Shown: positions 52,778 to 62,337 of the stretch, piece after piece | How positions within the stretch are numbered: the first letter of the stretch is position 1 | How the letters are laid out: every line of letters starts with the position of its first letter | DNA from: Nocardia huaxiensis | GTDB lineage: Bacteria; Actinomycetota; Actinomycetes; Mycobacteriales; Mycobacteriaceae | Direction: 5' to 3' | Length of the DNA: 64,000 nt | Assembly: GCF_013744875.1 (NCBI RefSeq) | Contig: NZ_CP059399.1 | Location: 6,572,001 to 6,636,000, forward strand | The notes under the pieces: model-generated | What the model was told of the DNA's origin: nothing | Databases searched by the model: none | What the model saw: the letters and a program-made list of their open reading frames with translations, nothing else | Position numbers and translations under genes: made by a program

Positions 52778-53863
52778 TTGACCACCACGACCGAGCACAT
52801 GCAGCGGCCGCCCGCCGAATTGCGGTGGGCCGACGATCTGGCGCGGCTGCGCGACAGCGATACCGCGCCCACGCCGCCCGGGTGGGCGCTGAGTGTGGAC
52901 GCGGCCAAGCGGTTCATCGTCGGTGATCCGAAACTCGGGATCGAGCGGAAGTTCGTCGGGGATGCCTCGCTGGTGGATCGGGCGCTGGTGAGCCTGGCGA
53001 CCACGCGTGGGCTGCTGCTCACCGGTGAACCGGGGACGGCCAAATCGCTGCTGTCCGAATTGCTTTCGGCGGCCATTTCGGGGGATTCGACGCTCACCAT
53101 TCAGGGTGGTGCGGCGACGACCGAGGATCAGATCCGGTACGGGTGGAACTATGCGCTGCTGGTGTCGGAGGGACCGTCGGAGCGGTCGATCGTGCCCGCG
53201 CCCATGATGCGCGGGATGCGGGACGGGAAGGTGGTGCGGTTCGAGGAGATCACCCGCTGCCCGCTCGAAGTGCAGGACTCCATTCTGTCGCTGCTGTCGG
53301 ATCGGGTGCTGGCGGTTCCGGAACTCGGCGAAATGGTGTACGCCACCGAGGGTTTCAATGTGATCGCGACCGCGAACACGCGCGACCGGGGCGTGAACGA
53401 TATGAGCGCGGCGCTGAAGCGGCGATTCAACTTCGAAACCGTGTTCCCCATCAGCGATTTCGCGGCCGAGCTGGCACTGGTCGAGGCCGAGGCCGGGAAC
53501 CTGCTGCGCCGCTCGGGGGTTCCCCAGGCCCCGCCGCGCGACGTGCTCGAGGTGCTGGTCACCGCGTTCCGCGAACTCCGCACCGGCGCAACCGAATCCG
53601 GGGACGCGCTGGATCGCATGTCGGCGGTCATGAGTACCGCCGAAGCCGTCTCCGTGGCACATGCGGTCGGCCTGCGCGGCTGGTATCTGCGTGGCGGCTC
53701 CGGCGACGCCGCCGATATCGTGCACTGCCTGGCCGGCACCGCCGCCAAGGACGATCCCGAGGATCTGGCCCGGCTGCGGCGCTACCTCGAGCAGCAGGTG
53801 CCCCGCAAACCCGGGCGGGCCTGGAAAGCGCTGCACGACGCCCGATTCCAGCTGCCGGGCTGA
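52778..53863 (+). CDS. MoxR-type AAA+ ATPase (YehL-like)
   Basis: A 361-residue AAA+ ATPase. Walker A is GEPGTAKS (83-90), with Ala before the Lys as in the MoxR/RavA group. Walker B is VVRFEEITR (Glu 156/157), sensor 1 is IATANTRDRGVNDM, and an arginine-finger-type run follows in AALKRRFNFETV. The C-terminal lid is helical. TTG 52778 follows GCAGGAG. MoxR ATPases work with VWA proteins to remodel or activate client proteins; the VWA partner is two genes on. It corresponds to E. coli YehL by neighbourhood and motif. Confidence 0.93.
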   Translation: MTTTTEHMQRPPAELRWADDLARLRDSDTAPTPPGWALSVDAAKRFIVGDPKLGIERKFVGDASLVDRALVSLATTRGLLLTGEPGTAKSLLSELLSAAISGDSTLTIQGGAATTEDQIRYGWNYALLVSEGPSERSIVPAPMMRGMRDGKVVRFEEITRCPLEVQDSILSLLSDRVLAVPELGEMVYATEGFNVIATANTRDRGVNDMSAALKRRFNFETVFPISDFAAELALVEAEAGNLLRRSGVPQAPPRDVLEVLVTAFRELRTGATESGDALDRMSAVMSTAEAVSVAHAVGLRGWYLRGGSGDAADIVHCLAGTAAKDDPEDLARLRRYLEQQVPRKPGRAWKALHDARFQLPG

Positions 53864-53868
53864 CAGCC

Positions 53869-56298
53869 GTGCCCGCGAAAGCGACCTCACCGACACTGCC
53901 GCACACCCCACTCGGGGTGGACCTCGGCCGCGCGCACGTCACCTTCCTCGGAGTGCGGCACCACAGTCCGGCCTGTGCGCGGCTGGTGCGCGACACCATT
54001 CGCGCGCTGCGGCCGGCGCATGTGCTCATCGAGGGTCCGGCCGATATGAACGAGCGCCTCGACGAATTGCTGCTCGGGCACGAGTTGCCCGTGGCGGTGT
54101 TCAGCAGCTACCGCGACGCCGAAACCCGGCACATGTCGTGGGCTCCGTTCTGCGACTACTCGCCAGAATGGGTGGCCCTCACCGAGGGCCGGAACCATGG
54201 CGCGGCCGTGCGTTTCATCGATCTACCCGCTTGGCATCCCGCTTTTCGCGGCACCGAGAACCGCTATGCCGATGCCGAACGCCGCTACGAGCGCGCGGTG
54301 CGGCGGCTGTGCGCGGAGTTCGCCGTCGACAATGTGGACGCGCTGTGGGATCACCTGTTCGAACTCGGCGACGACGCCACCCTGGCGGAGCGACTGGCCA
54401 CCTATTTCGATCTCGTACGCGGTGACGATGCGGCCTCCGACGGCGATATCGCGCGTGAGGAGTACATGGCGCGCTGGGTCAGCGCGGCCGTCGCCGATCC
54501 GGGTTCCGCGCACCGGGACGTCGGCCATATCGTCGTCATCACCGGCGGCTTTCACCGGCCCGCGCTGATTCGCCGACTCCTCGCACAGAGCACGGCCGGC
54601 GAACCACACTGGCCGGAGGTGCCGCCGTTCCCGGGTGACGGGGTGGGCGGAAGTTTCCTGGTGCCGTTCAGTTTCCGGCGGCTGGACGCGTTCGCGGGGT
54701 ATCAGTCGGGGATGCCGTCGCCCGCCTACTATCAGCGGCTTTGGGCGGAGGGAGCCGAGGCGGCGGCAGAGAGCGTGACGCGGGCCGTGGTGCAGCGGCT
54801 GCGCAAACGAGGGCAGGCGGTGTCGACGGCCTCGCTCATCGGGGCGCGCACCCTGACCGTCGGCTTGAGCCGGTTACGTGGGCATGAATCGCCCTCTCGC
54901 ACCGATGTTCTGGATGGATTGGCCGGAGCGCTCGTCAACGAGGCGCTGGAGCGGCCGCTGCCCTGGACCGGGCGCGGACAGTTGCGGGCGGGCACCGATC
55001 CGGTGGTCGTCGAAATGGTGGCGGCGCTGTCGGGCGACACGGTCGGGCGGCTGCACGACAGCACCCCACACCCGCCGCTGGTGCACGATGTGGCGAAAGA
55101 GCTTTCCCACCACGGCATTCCGGACCAGGGGCGATTCGATGTCGACCTCGGCACCGAGGCCGGGCGGGAGGCGAGCCGGGTCCTGCACCGGCTGCGCATG
55201 CTCGACATTCCGGGATACGCGCGCACGTCCGGACCGGCCGTCGGCCGACCGCCGGAACCGGGTGAGAGCTGGAAGATCACGCCGTCCGATATGCGGCTGC
55301 CCGCCCTCATCGAGGCGGGCTCACTCGGGGCCACCTGCGCCGAAGCGGCAGCGGCGCGCTTGGGCGAACGGTTCACCGTGGCCGGTTCCGACTCCGGGGC
55401 CCTGGCCGAGGTGCTTTTCGACGCAACGCTCTGCGGCCTCGCCGAGCTGACCGATCGAATCATCGGCACGGTGCGCACGGCGGTCGAGTCGGCCGGGGAG
55501 CCGGTCGGCCTCGGACGCCTGCTGGCGGTCGTGCTCGGGCTCTGGCGGCACGACCGGCTGTTCGGGGCGGCCCAGTCGCCGCTGCTCGGCAACCTCGTCG
55601 ATGCGGCGGTGCGGCGACTGCTCTGGCTGGTGGAAGGTCTGCGCGGTGGTCCCGCACCGGCCGATGCGGGCTTGCTGCAGGCACTCGTCGCGGTCCGCGA
55701 CGCGGCCCTGCACGCCGGGCGCGTACTGAGCGTCGAACGTGCCGATGTGGTGGGCGTTTTCGCCCGCTGCACCGCGGCGGACCGGCCACCGGCTCTGCGC
55801 GGGGCGGCGGTCGGCGCGGTGGCGGCCCTCGATCCCCGGCACACGTTGGATGTGGCCCGCTCCGTCCGGCTCGCCGGTGCACCCGACGTCCTCGGCGATT
55901 TCCTCGCCGGACTGTTCGCACTCGCCCGTGAGGAACTGCTGGAAGCCGGTGCGCAAGAGGACGATTCCGTTGCGAGTGCGGGGGACGAAACCTCCCCGTA
56001 TCCAGGATTGCTGGCGGTGCTCGACGAATTGGTCGGCCGGTTCGGCACCGACGACTTCCTGACCGCGCTGCCCGCGCTGCGGCTGGCGTTCGCATGGTTC
56101 CCGCCGCGGGAACGCGCCCTCATCGCCTCGCGGCTGCTCGAGATGCGCGGGATCGTCGCCCCCGCGTCGGCGCTGCTGAAGTTGGAGGTGAGCGCCGAAA
56201 CCGTCGCTCGCGCACAGGGGGTGGAGTCGCGGGTCGATCGGCTGCTCGCCGATCACGGCCTGGTCGACGCGAAACAGCTTGGAGACAACCATGACTGA
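53869..56298 (+). CDS. DUF5682 family protein (YehM-like)
   Basis: An 809-residue cytoplasmic protein. The N-terminal third is best conserved: VTFLGVRHHSPACARLVRDT, HVLIEGPADMNERLDELLLG, FSSYRDAETRHMSWAPFCDY, RFIDLPAWHPAF and HIVVITGGFHRPALI. The His-rich loops and GFH resemble a TraB/erythromycin-esterase-like hydrolase fold, though catalysis is unproven. The rest is long helical repeats. GTG 53869 lies five bases after the AAA+ stop. The 3' end overlaps the VWA gene by eight bases. Constant companion of the MoxR/VWA/SWIM set in the Yeh cluster. Confidence 0.88.
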   Translation: MPAKATSPTLPHTPLGVDLGRAHVTFLGVRHHSPACARLVRDTIRALRPAHVLIEGPADMNERLDELLLGHELPVAVFSSYRDAETRHMSWAPFCDYSPEWVALTEGRNHGAAVRFIDLPAWHPAFRGTENRYADAERRYERAVRRLCAEFAVDNVDALWDHLFELGDDATLAERLATYFDLVRGDDAASDGDIAREEYMARWVSAAVADPGSAHRDVGHIVVITGGFHRPALIRRLLAQSTAGEPHWPEVPPFPGDGVGGSFLVPFSFRRLDAFAGYQSGMPSPAYYQRLWAEGAEAAAESVTRAVVQRLRKRGQAVSTASLIGARTLTVGLSRLRGHESPSRTDVLDGLAGALVNEALERPLPWTGRGQLRAGTDPVVVEMVAALSGDTVGRLHDSTPHPPLVHDVAKELSHHGIPDQGRFDVDLGTEAGREASRVLHRLRMLDIPGYARTSGPAVGRPPEPGESWKITPSDMRLPALIEAGSLGATCAEAAAARLGERFTVAGSDSGALAEVLFDATLCGLAELTDRIIGTVRTAVESAGEPVGLGRLLAVVLGLWRHDRLFGAAQSPLLGNLVDAAVRRLLWLVEGLRGGPAPADAGLLQALVAVRDAALHAGRVLSVERADVVGVFARCTAADRPPALRGAAVGAVAALDPRHTLDVARSVRLAGAPDVLGDFLAGLFALAREELLEAGAQEDDSVASAGDETSPYPGLLAVLDELVGRFGTDDFLTALPALRLAFAWFPPRERALIASRLLEMRGIVAPASALLKLEVSAETVARAQGVESRVDRLLADHGLVDAKQLGDNHD

Positions 56299-57415
56299 GC
56301 TCGATCCGACCCTCGAGCGCTGGCGGCTAATTCTGGGCGCGGCCGGTGGCGCGGTGTGCGGCGGCGCCGCGCTCGGCGGCGAGGCGGCCGGGCAGGATGC
56401 CGCCCTGGACTGGCTGTACGAACGCGACGGCGATTTCGACCGCCGCGATATCCGCCGCACCGGCGGTGACGGCCCCTCGCTGGTGCAGGCCGTGGGCTGG
56501 CTCGACGACATCCATCGCCTCTTCCCGAAGGCCACCATCGAACGGCTCGAGCGAGATGCGGTGCAGCGATTCGGATTACAGGAGATCCTCACCGATCCGG
56601 GGGTGCTGGAACGCCTGGAACCCAATGCCGAACTGCTCGGGGCCGTGCTGCGCACCAAACACCTGATGAACCCGGAGGTGCTGCGCATGGCGCGCCGCCT
56701 GGTAGAGCAGGTGGTGCGCGAGCTCATGGAGCGGCTGGCCACCGAGATCCGCACCTGTTTCTCCGGCACGCGCTCCCGCCGGTCCAGCCGCATCCCGCGC
56801 GCCGCCGACTTCGACTTCCCGAAAACGGTGCGCGCCAACCTCGCCCACTATCGGCCCGAGGAGCGCAAGCTCTACGTCGAGACCGCGCACTTTCGTGGCC
56901 GCACCCGGCGGCACATCGACAACTGGCAGGTAATCCTGCTCGTCGACCAGTCCGGATCGATGGTGGACTCGGTCATCCACTCCGCGGTCACCGCCGCCTG
57001 CCTGTGGAATCTGCCCGGCATCAAAACCCACCTGGTCGCCTTCGACACCGACGTCGTCGACCTCACCCGCGATGTCGAGGACCCGGTCGAACTGCTCATG
57101 CGGGTCCAGCTCGGCGGCGGCACGAACATCGGCCGCGCCCTGGCCTACGCCGCCCAGCTGGTCGAAAACCCCAGGCGCACAATCATCGCCTGCATCAGCG
57201 ACTTCTACGAGGGCGGCAGCGACACCTTCCTGGTGCGCACGGCCGCCGCTCTGGTCGCCGAGGGCAGCACCGTGCTGGGACTGGCCGCCCTCGATGAAGC
57301 GGCGAACCCGGTCTTCGACCGTGACACGGCCCAGCGTCTCGCCGATGTCGGCGTCCACGTCGGCGCCATGACCCCCGGCGAACTGGCAGCCTTCATCGCC
57401 GAAACGATCGGATGA
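56291..57415 (+). CDS. VWA-domain protein (YehP-like)
   Basis: A 374-residue protein. Residues ~1-205 are a helical lead-in with an Arg-rich loop (FSGTRSRRSSRIPRAADFDF). The VWA domain at ~212-374 has an intact MIDAS, DQSGSM (219-224), the Thr site in GGGTNIGRALAYAAQ and the Asp of ISDFYEGG. ATG 56291, five bases after GGAGA, is chosen over TTG 56279. It is overlapped with both neighbours. The expected role is metal-dependent binding of a client presented to, or by, the MoxR ATPase. Confidence 0.93.
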   Translation: MTELDPTLERWRLILGAAGGAVCGGAALGGEAAGQDAALDWLYERDGDFDRRDIRRTGGDGPSLVQAVGWLDDIHRLFPKATIERLERDAVQRFGLQEILTDPGVLERLEPNAELLGAVLRTKHLMNPEVLRMARRLVEQVVRELMERLATEIRTCFSGTRSRRSSRIPRAADFDFPKTVRANLAHYRPEERKLYVETAHFRGRTRRHIDNWQVILLVDQSGSMVDSVIHSAVTAACLWNLPGIKTHLVAFDTDVVDLTRDVEDPVELLMRVQLGGGTNIGRALAYAAQLVENPRRTIIACISDFYEGGSDTFLVRTAAALVAEGSTVLGLAALDEAANPVFDRDTAQRLADVGVHVGAMTPGELAAFIAETIG

Positions 57416-59559
57416 CCATGCGCCCCGACCTGCTCGCCCTCACCGACGACTCGCTCATCAGCCTGGCCAACCGCGGCATCTTCAAACGCGCAGTCAAGGA
57501 GAACAGCGCCACCCCACCGGCGCTCACCGAATCACCCGACGGCACAGTCGAAGTCGTCTTCCATGACGGCATTCGCACCACCCTGCCCCCGGGCACCACC
57601 CTCGAGGCCGCCCCCTGCACCTGCTCGGCCACGACGGTGTGCCGGCATCGCGTGATGGCGGTCCTCGCCTACCGCGCGAGTACGGAGACCTCGTCCGCCG
57701 CAACCGCACCGAATGCGCAAACCGCCGATTCCGCAACGGCGCAGGAGAATCCAGCGCTCCCAGGCGACCGCACCGCGAACGAGGCTGCGGTTCCAGTCCC
57801 GGCCGCCTCGGCCGGAGCCGGGAACGACGCCGGGCAGCAGTCTCCGGCAAGCGAAGCCGGGAAGGCGCACAGCACGAAACCAGCCGACGCGGCGTCGACC
57901 GCCACCTCGGGGAAGCCATGGTCTCCCGGCGGCTTCACCGATGATCAATTGCGCGAGCTGCTCGGCCCGCGAGCCTTCACCGCTGCCCGCCGTGCGCACC
58001 GCAGCGGCTATCGGGCCATCATCCGCCGCGGGACGGCGAGCGATCCGGTGCCGTCGGTCGAATTGTCCGCGGTGACAGTGCGTTTCCTGGTGCCGAACGA
58101 GATCGGATATGCACGCGCCGACGCTGCCCGCGGTAGCCGCACCGATGCGATCGCCTTGGCCGTCTGGGCTTTTCGCGTCGCCGACGAGCTCGACCCGGAC
58201 GCCGACAGCCTCGAGGTCACCGTGGGTGCGGCGACCGACGGATCGGCGGCTGTCACCGCCACCGCCTCCGTGCTGTCCCCGCTCGCCGACCTCGTGAACG
58301 ACGGTGTCTCCCATGCCGGCCCGGACCTGGCGGGCGTCTTCACCGCCGCCACCCGCGCCCTCGACAGCGCCTGTGCGCGCTGGCCGCACGACGCCCTCAC
58401 CGACCTGCTCGACCAACTGTCGGCCTACCGGGACCGCAGCGCCCGCCACGACCCGCTCCGAACCGCGTCTCTCATAACGGAACTCGTGGCCCGCCACCGC
58501 GCCAGCGCCCGCGACTGGGTCCCCGTCCTCGGCACCGAGGAAGCCGCCCAAACCCCCCTGCGTCACCTGCGCCTCACCGGCCTGGGCGCCCGCGTCACCG
58601 GCGATGACGAATCCCGCAGCCTGGAGGTGTATCTCGCGCACCCCGAGGCCCGCATCGTCCTCACCCTGCACCACACGGTGGCCATCCCCGAGGGCACCGA
58701 CCCGCCCTCCCCCACGGCCCTGGCCGCCCGCCGCACCGGCACCGCCCGCTACGCCGACCTGGCGGCGGGCAATGTGGTCACCGAATCCGCGGTGCGTTCG
58801 GCCAATCGCACCGTCCGCCTCGCCACCAGCCGCGTGGCCCGCACCTCCGTCCTTCCCTCCTCCGGCGATTGGTCCAAACTCCCGCCCGAACTCCTCCTCA
58901 CCGACCTCGACGCCGAAGCCGCCCGCCTCGCCGCCCTGCCCCCGTCCCTCGTCCGCCCCCGCGTCCGCGGTGAATCCCTGCGCGCCGTCGAAGTCGCCGC
59001 CATCTCCGAAATCCGTTATCTCCCAGGCGAACAACGCCTCGAAGCCACCCTCGAGGCCCCCACCGGCACCGCCATCCTCACCTACACCCACACCGCCGCC
59101 ACTCCCGGCGCCATCGACTCCCTGGCCCACCTGCTCTCCGGCGAATCCGGCCCCGTCCGCTACATCGCAGGCACCCTCGAACGCCACCACGGCCGCCTGA
59201 CCCTCACCCCGACAGCACTGGTAGTCGGCACCACCGTCCACATCCCCGCGTTCGCCTCCGCCGACCGCCCCATCCCCCCGGGAACCGCACTCCCCCAACA
59301 GGATCCCCTCCTGGCGGCCACCACCTCCGCTCTCTCCCTCACCGCCGAAGTCCCCCACCGAGGCGCCCGCCACCTCCCCCCAACCTGGTTCGACCGCGCC
59401 ACCACCACCGCCACCACCCTCCGCCGCCTGGGCCTCACCTCCGCCGCCACCTCCCTGGACACCCTCCGCCACTCCCTCACCACCCCAACCACTCCCACCA
59501 CCCTCCACCACTGGACCGACACCCACCTCCGCCTACTCCTCACAGCCGAACAGCTCTGA
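57412..59559 (+). CDS. SWIM zinc-finger protein (YehQ-like)
   Basis: A 715-residue protein. The SWIM motif CxCx5CxH is at Cys 69, Cys 71, Cys 77, His 79 (PCTCSATTVCRHRVMAVLAY). A low-complexity Ala/Thr/Pro linker covers ~85-165. The rest alternates beta strands and helices without a recognised catalytic site. ATG 57412 overlaps the VWA stop (ATGA). SWIM domains bind DNA or protein, so this is the likely nucleic-acid-contacting member of the operon. The last third uses almost only C-ending codons, which creates a glycine-rich antisense frame that should be ignored. Confidence 0.9.
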   Translation: MTMRPDLLALTDDSLISLANRGIFKRAVKENSATPPALTESPDGTVEVVFHDGIRTTLPPGTTLEAAPCTCSATTVCRHRVMAVLAYRASTETSSAATAPNAQTADSATAQENPALPGDRTANEAAVPVPAASAGAGNDAGQQSPASEAGKAHSTKPADAASTATSGKPWSPGGFTDDQLRELLGPRAFTAARRAHRSGYRAIIRRGTASDPVPSVELSAVTVRFLVPNEIGYARADAARGSRTDAIALAVWAFRVADELDPDADSLEVTVGAATDGSAAVTATASVLSPLADLVNDGVSHAGPDLAGVFTAATRALDSACARWPHDALTDLLDQLSAYRDRSARHDPLRTASLITELVARHRASARDWVPVLGTEEAAQTPLRHLRLTGLGARVTGDDESRSLEVYLAHPEARIVLTLHHTVAIPEGTDPPSPTALAARRTGTARYADLAAGNVVTESAVRSANRTVRLATSRVARTSVLPSSGDWSKLPPELLLTDLDAEAARLAALPPSLVRPRVRGESLRAVEVAAISEIRYLPGEQRLEATLEAPTGTAILTYTHTAATPGAIDSLAHLLSGESGPVRYIAGTLERHHGRLTLTPTALVVGTTVHIPAFASADRPIPPGTALPQQDPLLAATTSALSLTAEVPHRGARHLPPTWFDRATTTATTLRRLGLTSAATSLDTLRHSLTTPTTPTTLHHWTDTHLRLLLTAEQL

Positions 59560-59571
59560 AACAAACCCACA

Positions 59572-60234
59572 CGAATGTTGTTGTTCCACAGCACTACGTG
59601 CCCGAGCATGACCGTGCGACTACAGCGTGCACAGACCTGACCGAAAGGGTGCCAACGGAGTACCGCGCAGACACGGTCGTCATCCTGTCCGCGGCCGAGC
59701 AGCCGGTACTGGCTGTCATCGTCGAGCCCGGATCAGGTGCCCGTCATCACTGATCTTGAAACGGCCACACGAACCCCGGAACTCGCAGTGCTGTCAGCAG
59801 TGGCCCATCGCCGTGCGGCGAACCATCGCCGAATCCTGGAAATCGCGGTCGCAGCGCTCGACATCCTCGCCTCGCAACCAGGAAGTCGCAGCTCGGAGCA
59901 GGCTAGAATCTATTTCGACTTCATCTGGTCGACTTTGTCCAATGCAACTCGAGCGACTTTGGAGGATTGGATGTCCACCACACATCGCGAGTATCTCAGC
60001 GATACCTTCCGCGATCTGGTCGCCCAGGGACGCGAAGAAGGACGCGAAGAAGGACGCAAGGAAGGCCGAACCGCGGGCGCGATTCGCACGCTGTTGCTTG
60101 TGCTCGAAGCTCGCGGGTTCGATGTACCCCATACTATTCGCGACCGCATCGAAAACTGCACCGACGTGGATCAACTCGAAGTTTGGACACAGCGGGCCGT
60201 GGTCACGACGGCTGTCACCGATTTGTTCGACTGA
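59572..60234 (+). pseudogene. Internally deleted Rpn/PD-(D/E)XK-like transposase-associated gene
   Basis: The first fragment (to about 59730) reads VPEHDRATTACTDLTERVPT then EYRADTVVILSAAEQPVLAV and IVE. The second, in another frame, reads PDQVPVITDLETATRTPELA, VLSAVAHRRAANHRRILE, and a charged C-terminal helix (QGREEGREEGRKEGRTAG) ending VTTAVTDLFD. In intact relatives common in Nocardia and Streptomyces, about 50-60 residues lie between VIVE and GPDQVPVVTD. Here the junction is abrupt at GAG|CCGGAT-like sequence with a frame change, so an internal deletion is inferred. The C-terminal part could still be translated from GTG 59737. Confidence 0.6.
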
Positions 60235-60250
60235 GCGCGACGGTCAACCG

Positions 60251-60688
60251 GTGAGGATTTCAATCGCGGCCGACGAGAATGTGGGCGTGGCCCTCGCGGT
60301 GATCGAAGAGCTGCGCAAGCGGGGCCATGAGGTGACCCTGCATGGGGCGCTCGAACCCGACGAGCGCGACGACTGGGCTTGGGCCAGCGAGACGGCGGCT
60401 CGGGATGTGGCCGAGGGGCGGGCCGATCAGGCTGTGGTCTGCTGCTGGACCGGGACCGGCGCATCAATTGCGGCGAACAAGGTGCCGGGGGTGCGGGCGG
60501 CATTGTGCGTGGATGCCTACACCGCCGAGGGGGCTCGGAAGTGGAACGACGCCAATGTGCTGGCTTTGAGTTTGCGGCTTACCTCGCGGGCGCAGTTGAG
60601 TGAGATTCTCGATGCGTGGTTCGGTGGGGTCGTCAGTGACGACCCCGGGGATCGCGCGAATATCGCGCATGTCGGTGAGATCGGGTGA
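60251..60688 (+). CDS. RpiB/LacA/LacB-type sugar-phosphate isomerase
   Basis: A 145-residue isomerase of the RpiB fold. RISIAADENVG replaces the usual ADHAG start; CCWTGTGASIAANKVPGVRA carries the catalytic Cys and the phosphate loop; RKWNDANVLALS is the C-terminal signature. The altered ADE motif and HGALEPDERDDW segment mark a divergent subgroup, so the substrate may not be ribose 5-phosphate. GTG 60251 follows an ACCGGTGAGG context with no strong ribosome site. It converges on the acyl-CoA synthetase one base apart. Confidence 0.88.
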   Translation: MRISIAADENVGVALAVIEELRKRGHEVTLHGALEPDERDDWAWASETAARDVAEGRADQAVVCCWTGTGASIAANKVPGVRAALCVDAYTAEGARKWNDANVLALSLRLTSRAQLSEILDAWFGGVVSDDPGDRANIAHVGEIG

Positions 60689-60689
60689 G

Positions 60690-62279
60690 TCAGCTCGGTT
60701 GATCCGCGAGGGTGGCGTGGGCGGTGCGTAGTTCGCGTTTGAGGATTTTGCCGCTGGGGTTCTTGGGGAGGGTGGCGGCGAAGACCACGTATTTGGGGAC
60801 TTTGTAGCCTGCCAGGCGTTGTTTGCAGTGGGCCACAACCGATTCCGCTGTGGGTGTGGTGTCGGCGCGGGGGACGACCACGGCTGCGACGGCTTCGATC
60901 CAGTGGGGGTGAGGGATGCCGATCACGGCGGCTTCGGAGATATCCGGGTGCTGATAGAGGATCTCCTCGACCTCGCGGCTGGCTACGTTCTCGCCGCCGG
61001 TTTTGATCATGTCCTTCTTGCGGTCCACGACGGTGAGGTAGCCGTCTTCGTCGAAGACGCCCAGATCGCCGCTGTGGAACCAGCCGTTGCGGAAGGCTTC
61101 GGCAGTTTTGGCGGGGTCCTTCCAGTAGCCGAGCATGGCTTGCGGGGAGCGGTGGACGATTTCGCCGATCACGCCGAAGTCCACGGGGTTGTCCTCGTCG
61201 TCCACCACACGGGTTTCGACATTGAGGGTGGGGCGGCCCGCGGAGCCGGGCTTGGCGAGCTGGTCCTCGGGGGTGAGAACTGTTGCCAAGGGCGACAATT
61301 CGGTTTGGCCATAGAAGTTGGTGAGTGCCACTCCGGGCAGGCGCTGGGACAACTCGTGCAGGACTTCCACCGGCATGATGCTCGCGCCGTAGTAGCCCTT
61401 GCGCAGGGACGACAGGTCGTAGGTGTCGAAATCGGGGTGCCGGAGCAGGGAGACCCACACGGTGGGCGGGCAGAAAAGCTTGGTGGCGCGCTCGGATTCG
61501 ATGGTGCGCAGCAGGGTCGCGGGGTCGGGCCCGGGCAGCAGGATGCTGGTGGCGCCCAGGTAGAGGTCGGGGGTGAGGAAGCAGTGCAGCTGGGCGCAGT
61601 GGTAGAGCGGCAGCGCGTGCACCTCGATGTCGTCGGCCGTCATCCGGCCGTCGACAATGGTGCTCACGTACTGGGCGATCAGCGCTCGGCTCGACAGAAC
61701 CGCGCCCTTCGGGCGGGATTCCGTGCCGGAGGTGTACATGATCTGGATGGGGTCGTCGTCGCCGACCAGCACATTCGGAGCCGTGGTCTCGGCGTGGGAT
61801 TCCCAGTCGGTCACGTCCTCCCAGCCGGCGGTGGCGGGCAGACCGGCCACGGGAATCCAGCCGAAAACCCGAATCTCGCTGTCGCTCAACTGTTTCACCG
61901 CGGCCTGCGCCTCACCGGTGAGCGCATCCTCCGCGATCAACCCGATCGCACCGGAATGCTCCAGGATATAGGCGACCTCGTCGGCGGTCAGCATGAAGTT
62001 GATGGGCACCGAGATCGCCCCCAACCGTGCCAGCGCGAAATACGCCAGCACGAACTCCCGGCAGTTGTGCGAGTAGATCGCCACCCGATCCCCCTGCGCC
62101 ACACCACGATCGGCCAGACTGTGCGCCACCCGATTCACCGCGGCATCGAGCTCGGCGAAACTCTCCCGCCGCTCCCGCCACACCAGCGCCGTCTTGTCCG
62201 GGTGCCGGGCGGCACTGCGCCGCAACAGATCTCCGAGTGCCTGACTGCGTGCGCCGGCGACGATGCCCGAGGTATCCAT
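60690..62279 (-). CDS. Acyl-CoA synthetase (FadD-like AMP-dependent ligase)
   Basis: A 529-residue adenylate-forming enzyme. The P-loop is YTSGTESRPKGAVLS, where Glu replaces the usual Thr, and the following core is LTNFYGQTELSPLATV. The hinge is WFHSGDLGVFDEDGYLTVVD with DRKKDMIKTGGENV, and the catalytic Lys is in KNPSGKILKRELR. The substrate is a carboxylic acid, probably medium or long chain by similarity to mycobacterial FadD proteins, but chain length cannot be read. No partner genes nearby. Confidence 0.92.
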   Translation of the reverse strand: MDTSGIVAGARSQALGDLLRRSAARHPDKTALVWRERRESFAELDAAVNRVAHSLADRGVAQGDRVAIYSHNCREFVLAYFALARLGAISVPINFMLTADEVAYILEHSGAIGLIAEDALTGEAQAAVKQLSDSEIRVFGWIPVAGLPATAGWEDVTDWESHAETTAPNVLVGDDDPIQIMYTSGTESRPKGAVLSSRALIAQYVSTIVDGRMTADDIEVHALPLYHCAQLHCFLTPDLYLGATSILLPGPDPATLLRTIESERATKLFCPPTVWVSLLRHPDFDTYDLSSLRKGYYGASIMPVEVLHELSQRLPGVALTNFYGQTELSPLATVLTPEDQLAKPGSAGRPTLNVETRVVDDEDNPVDFGVIGEIVHRSPQAMLGYWKDPAKTAEAFRNGWFHSGDLGVFDEDGYLTVVDRKKDMIKTGGENVASREVEEILYQHPDISEAAVIGIPHPHWIEAVAAVVVPRADTTPTAESVVAHCKQRLAGYKVPKYVVFAATLPKNPSGKILKRELRTAHATLADQPS

Positions 62280-62337
62280 GCCCTCAACATCTACCGCACG
62301 ACTGTGGCCCGCGTCGTACAGTCCCGGTCAGCAAGAT

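Noticed and set aside
57532..59526. A 664-codon glycine-rich minus-strand frame
   Set aside because: It is the shadow of C-ending codons in the SWIM gene; runs of Gly mirror GCC/ACC codons and no ribosome site is present.
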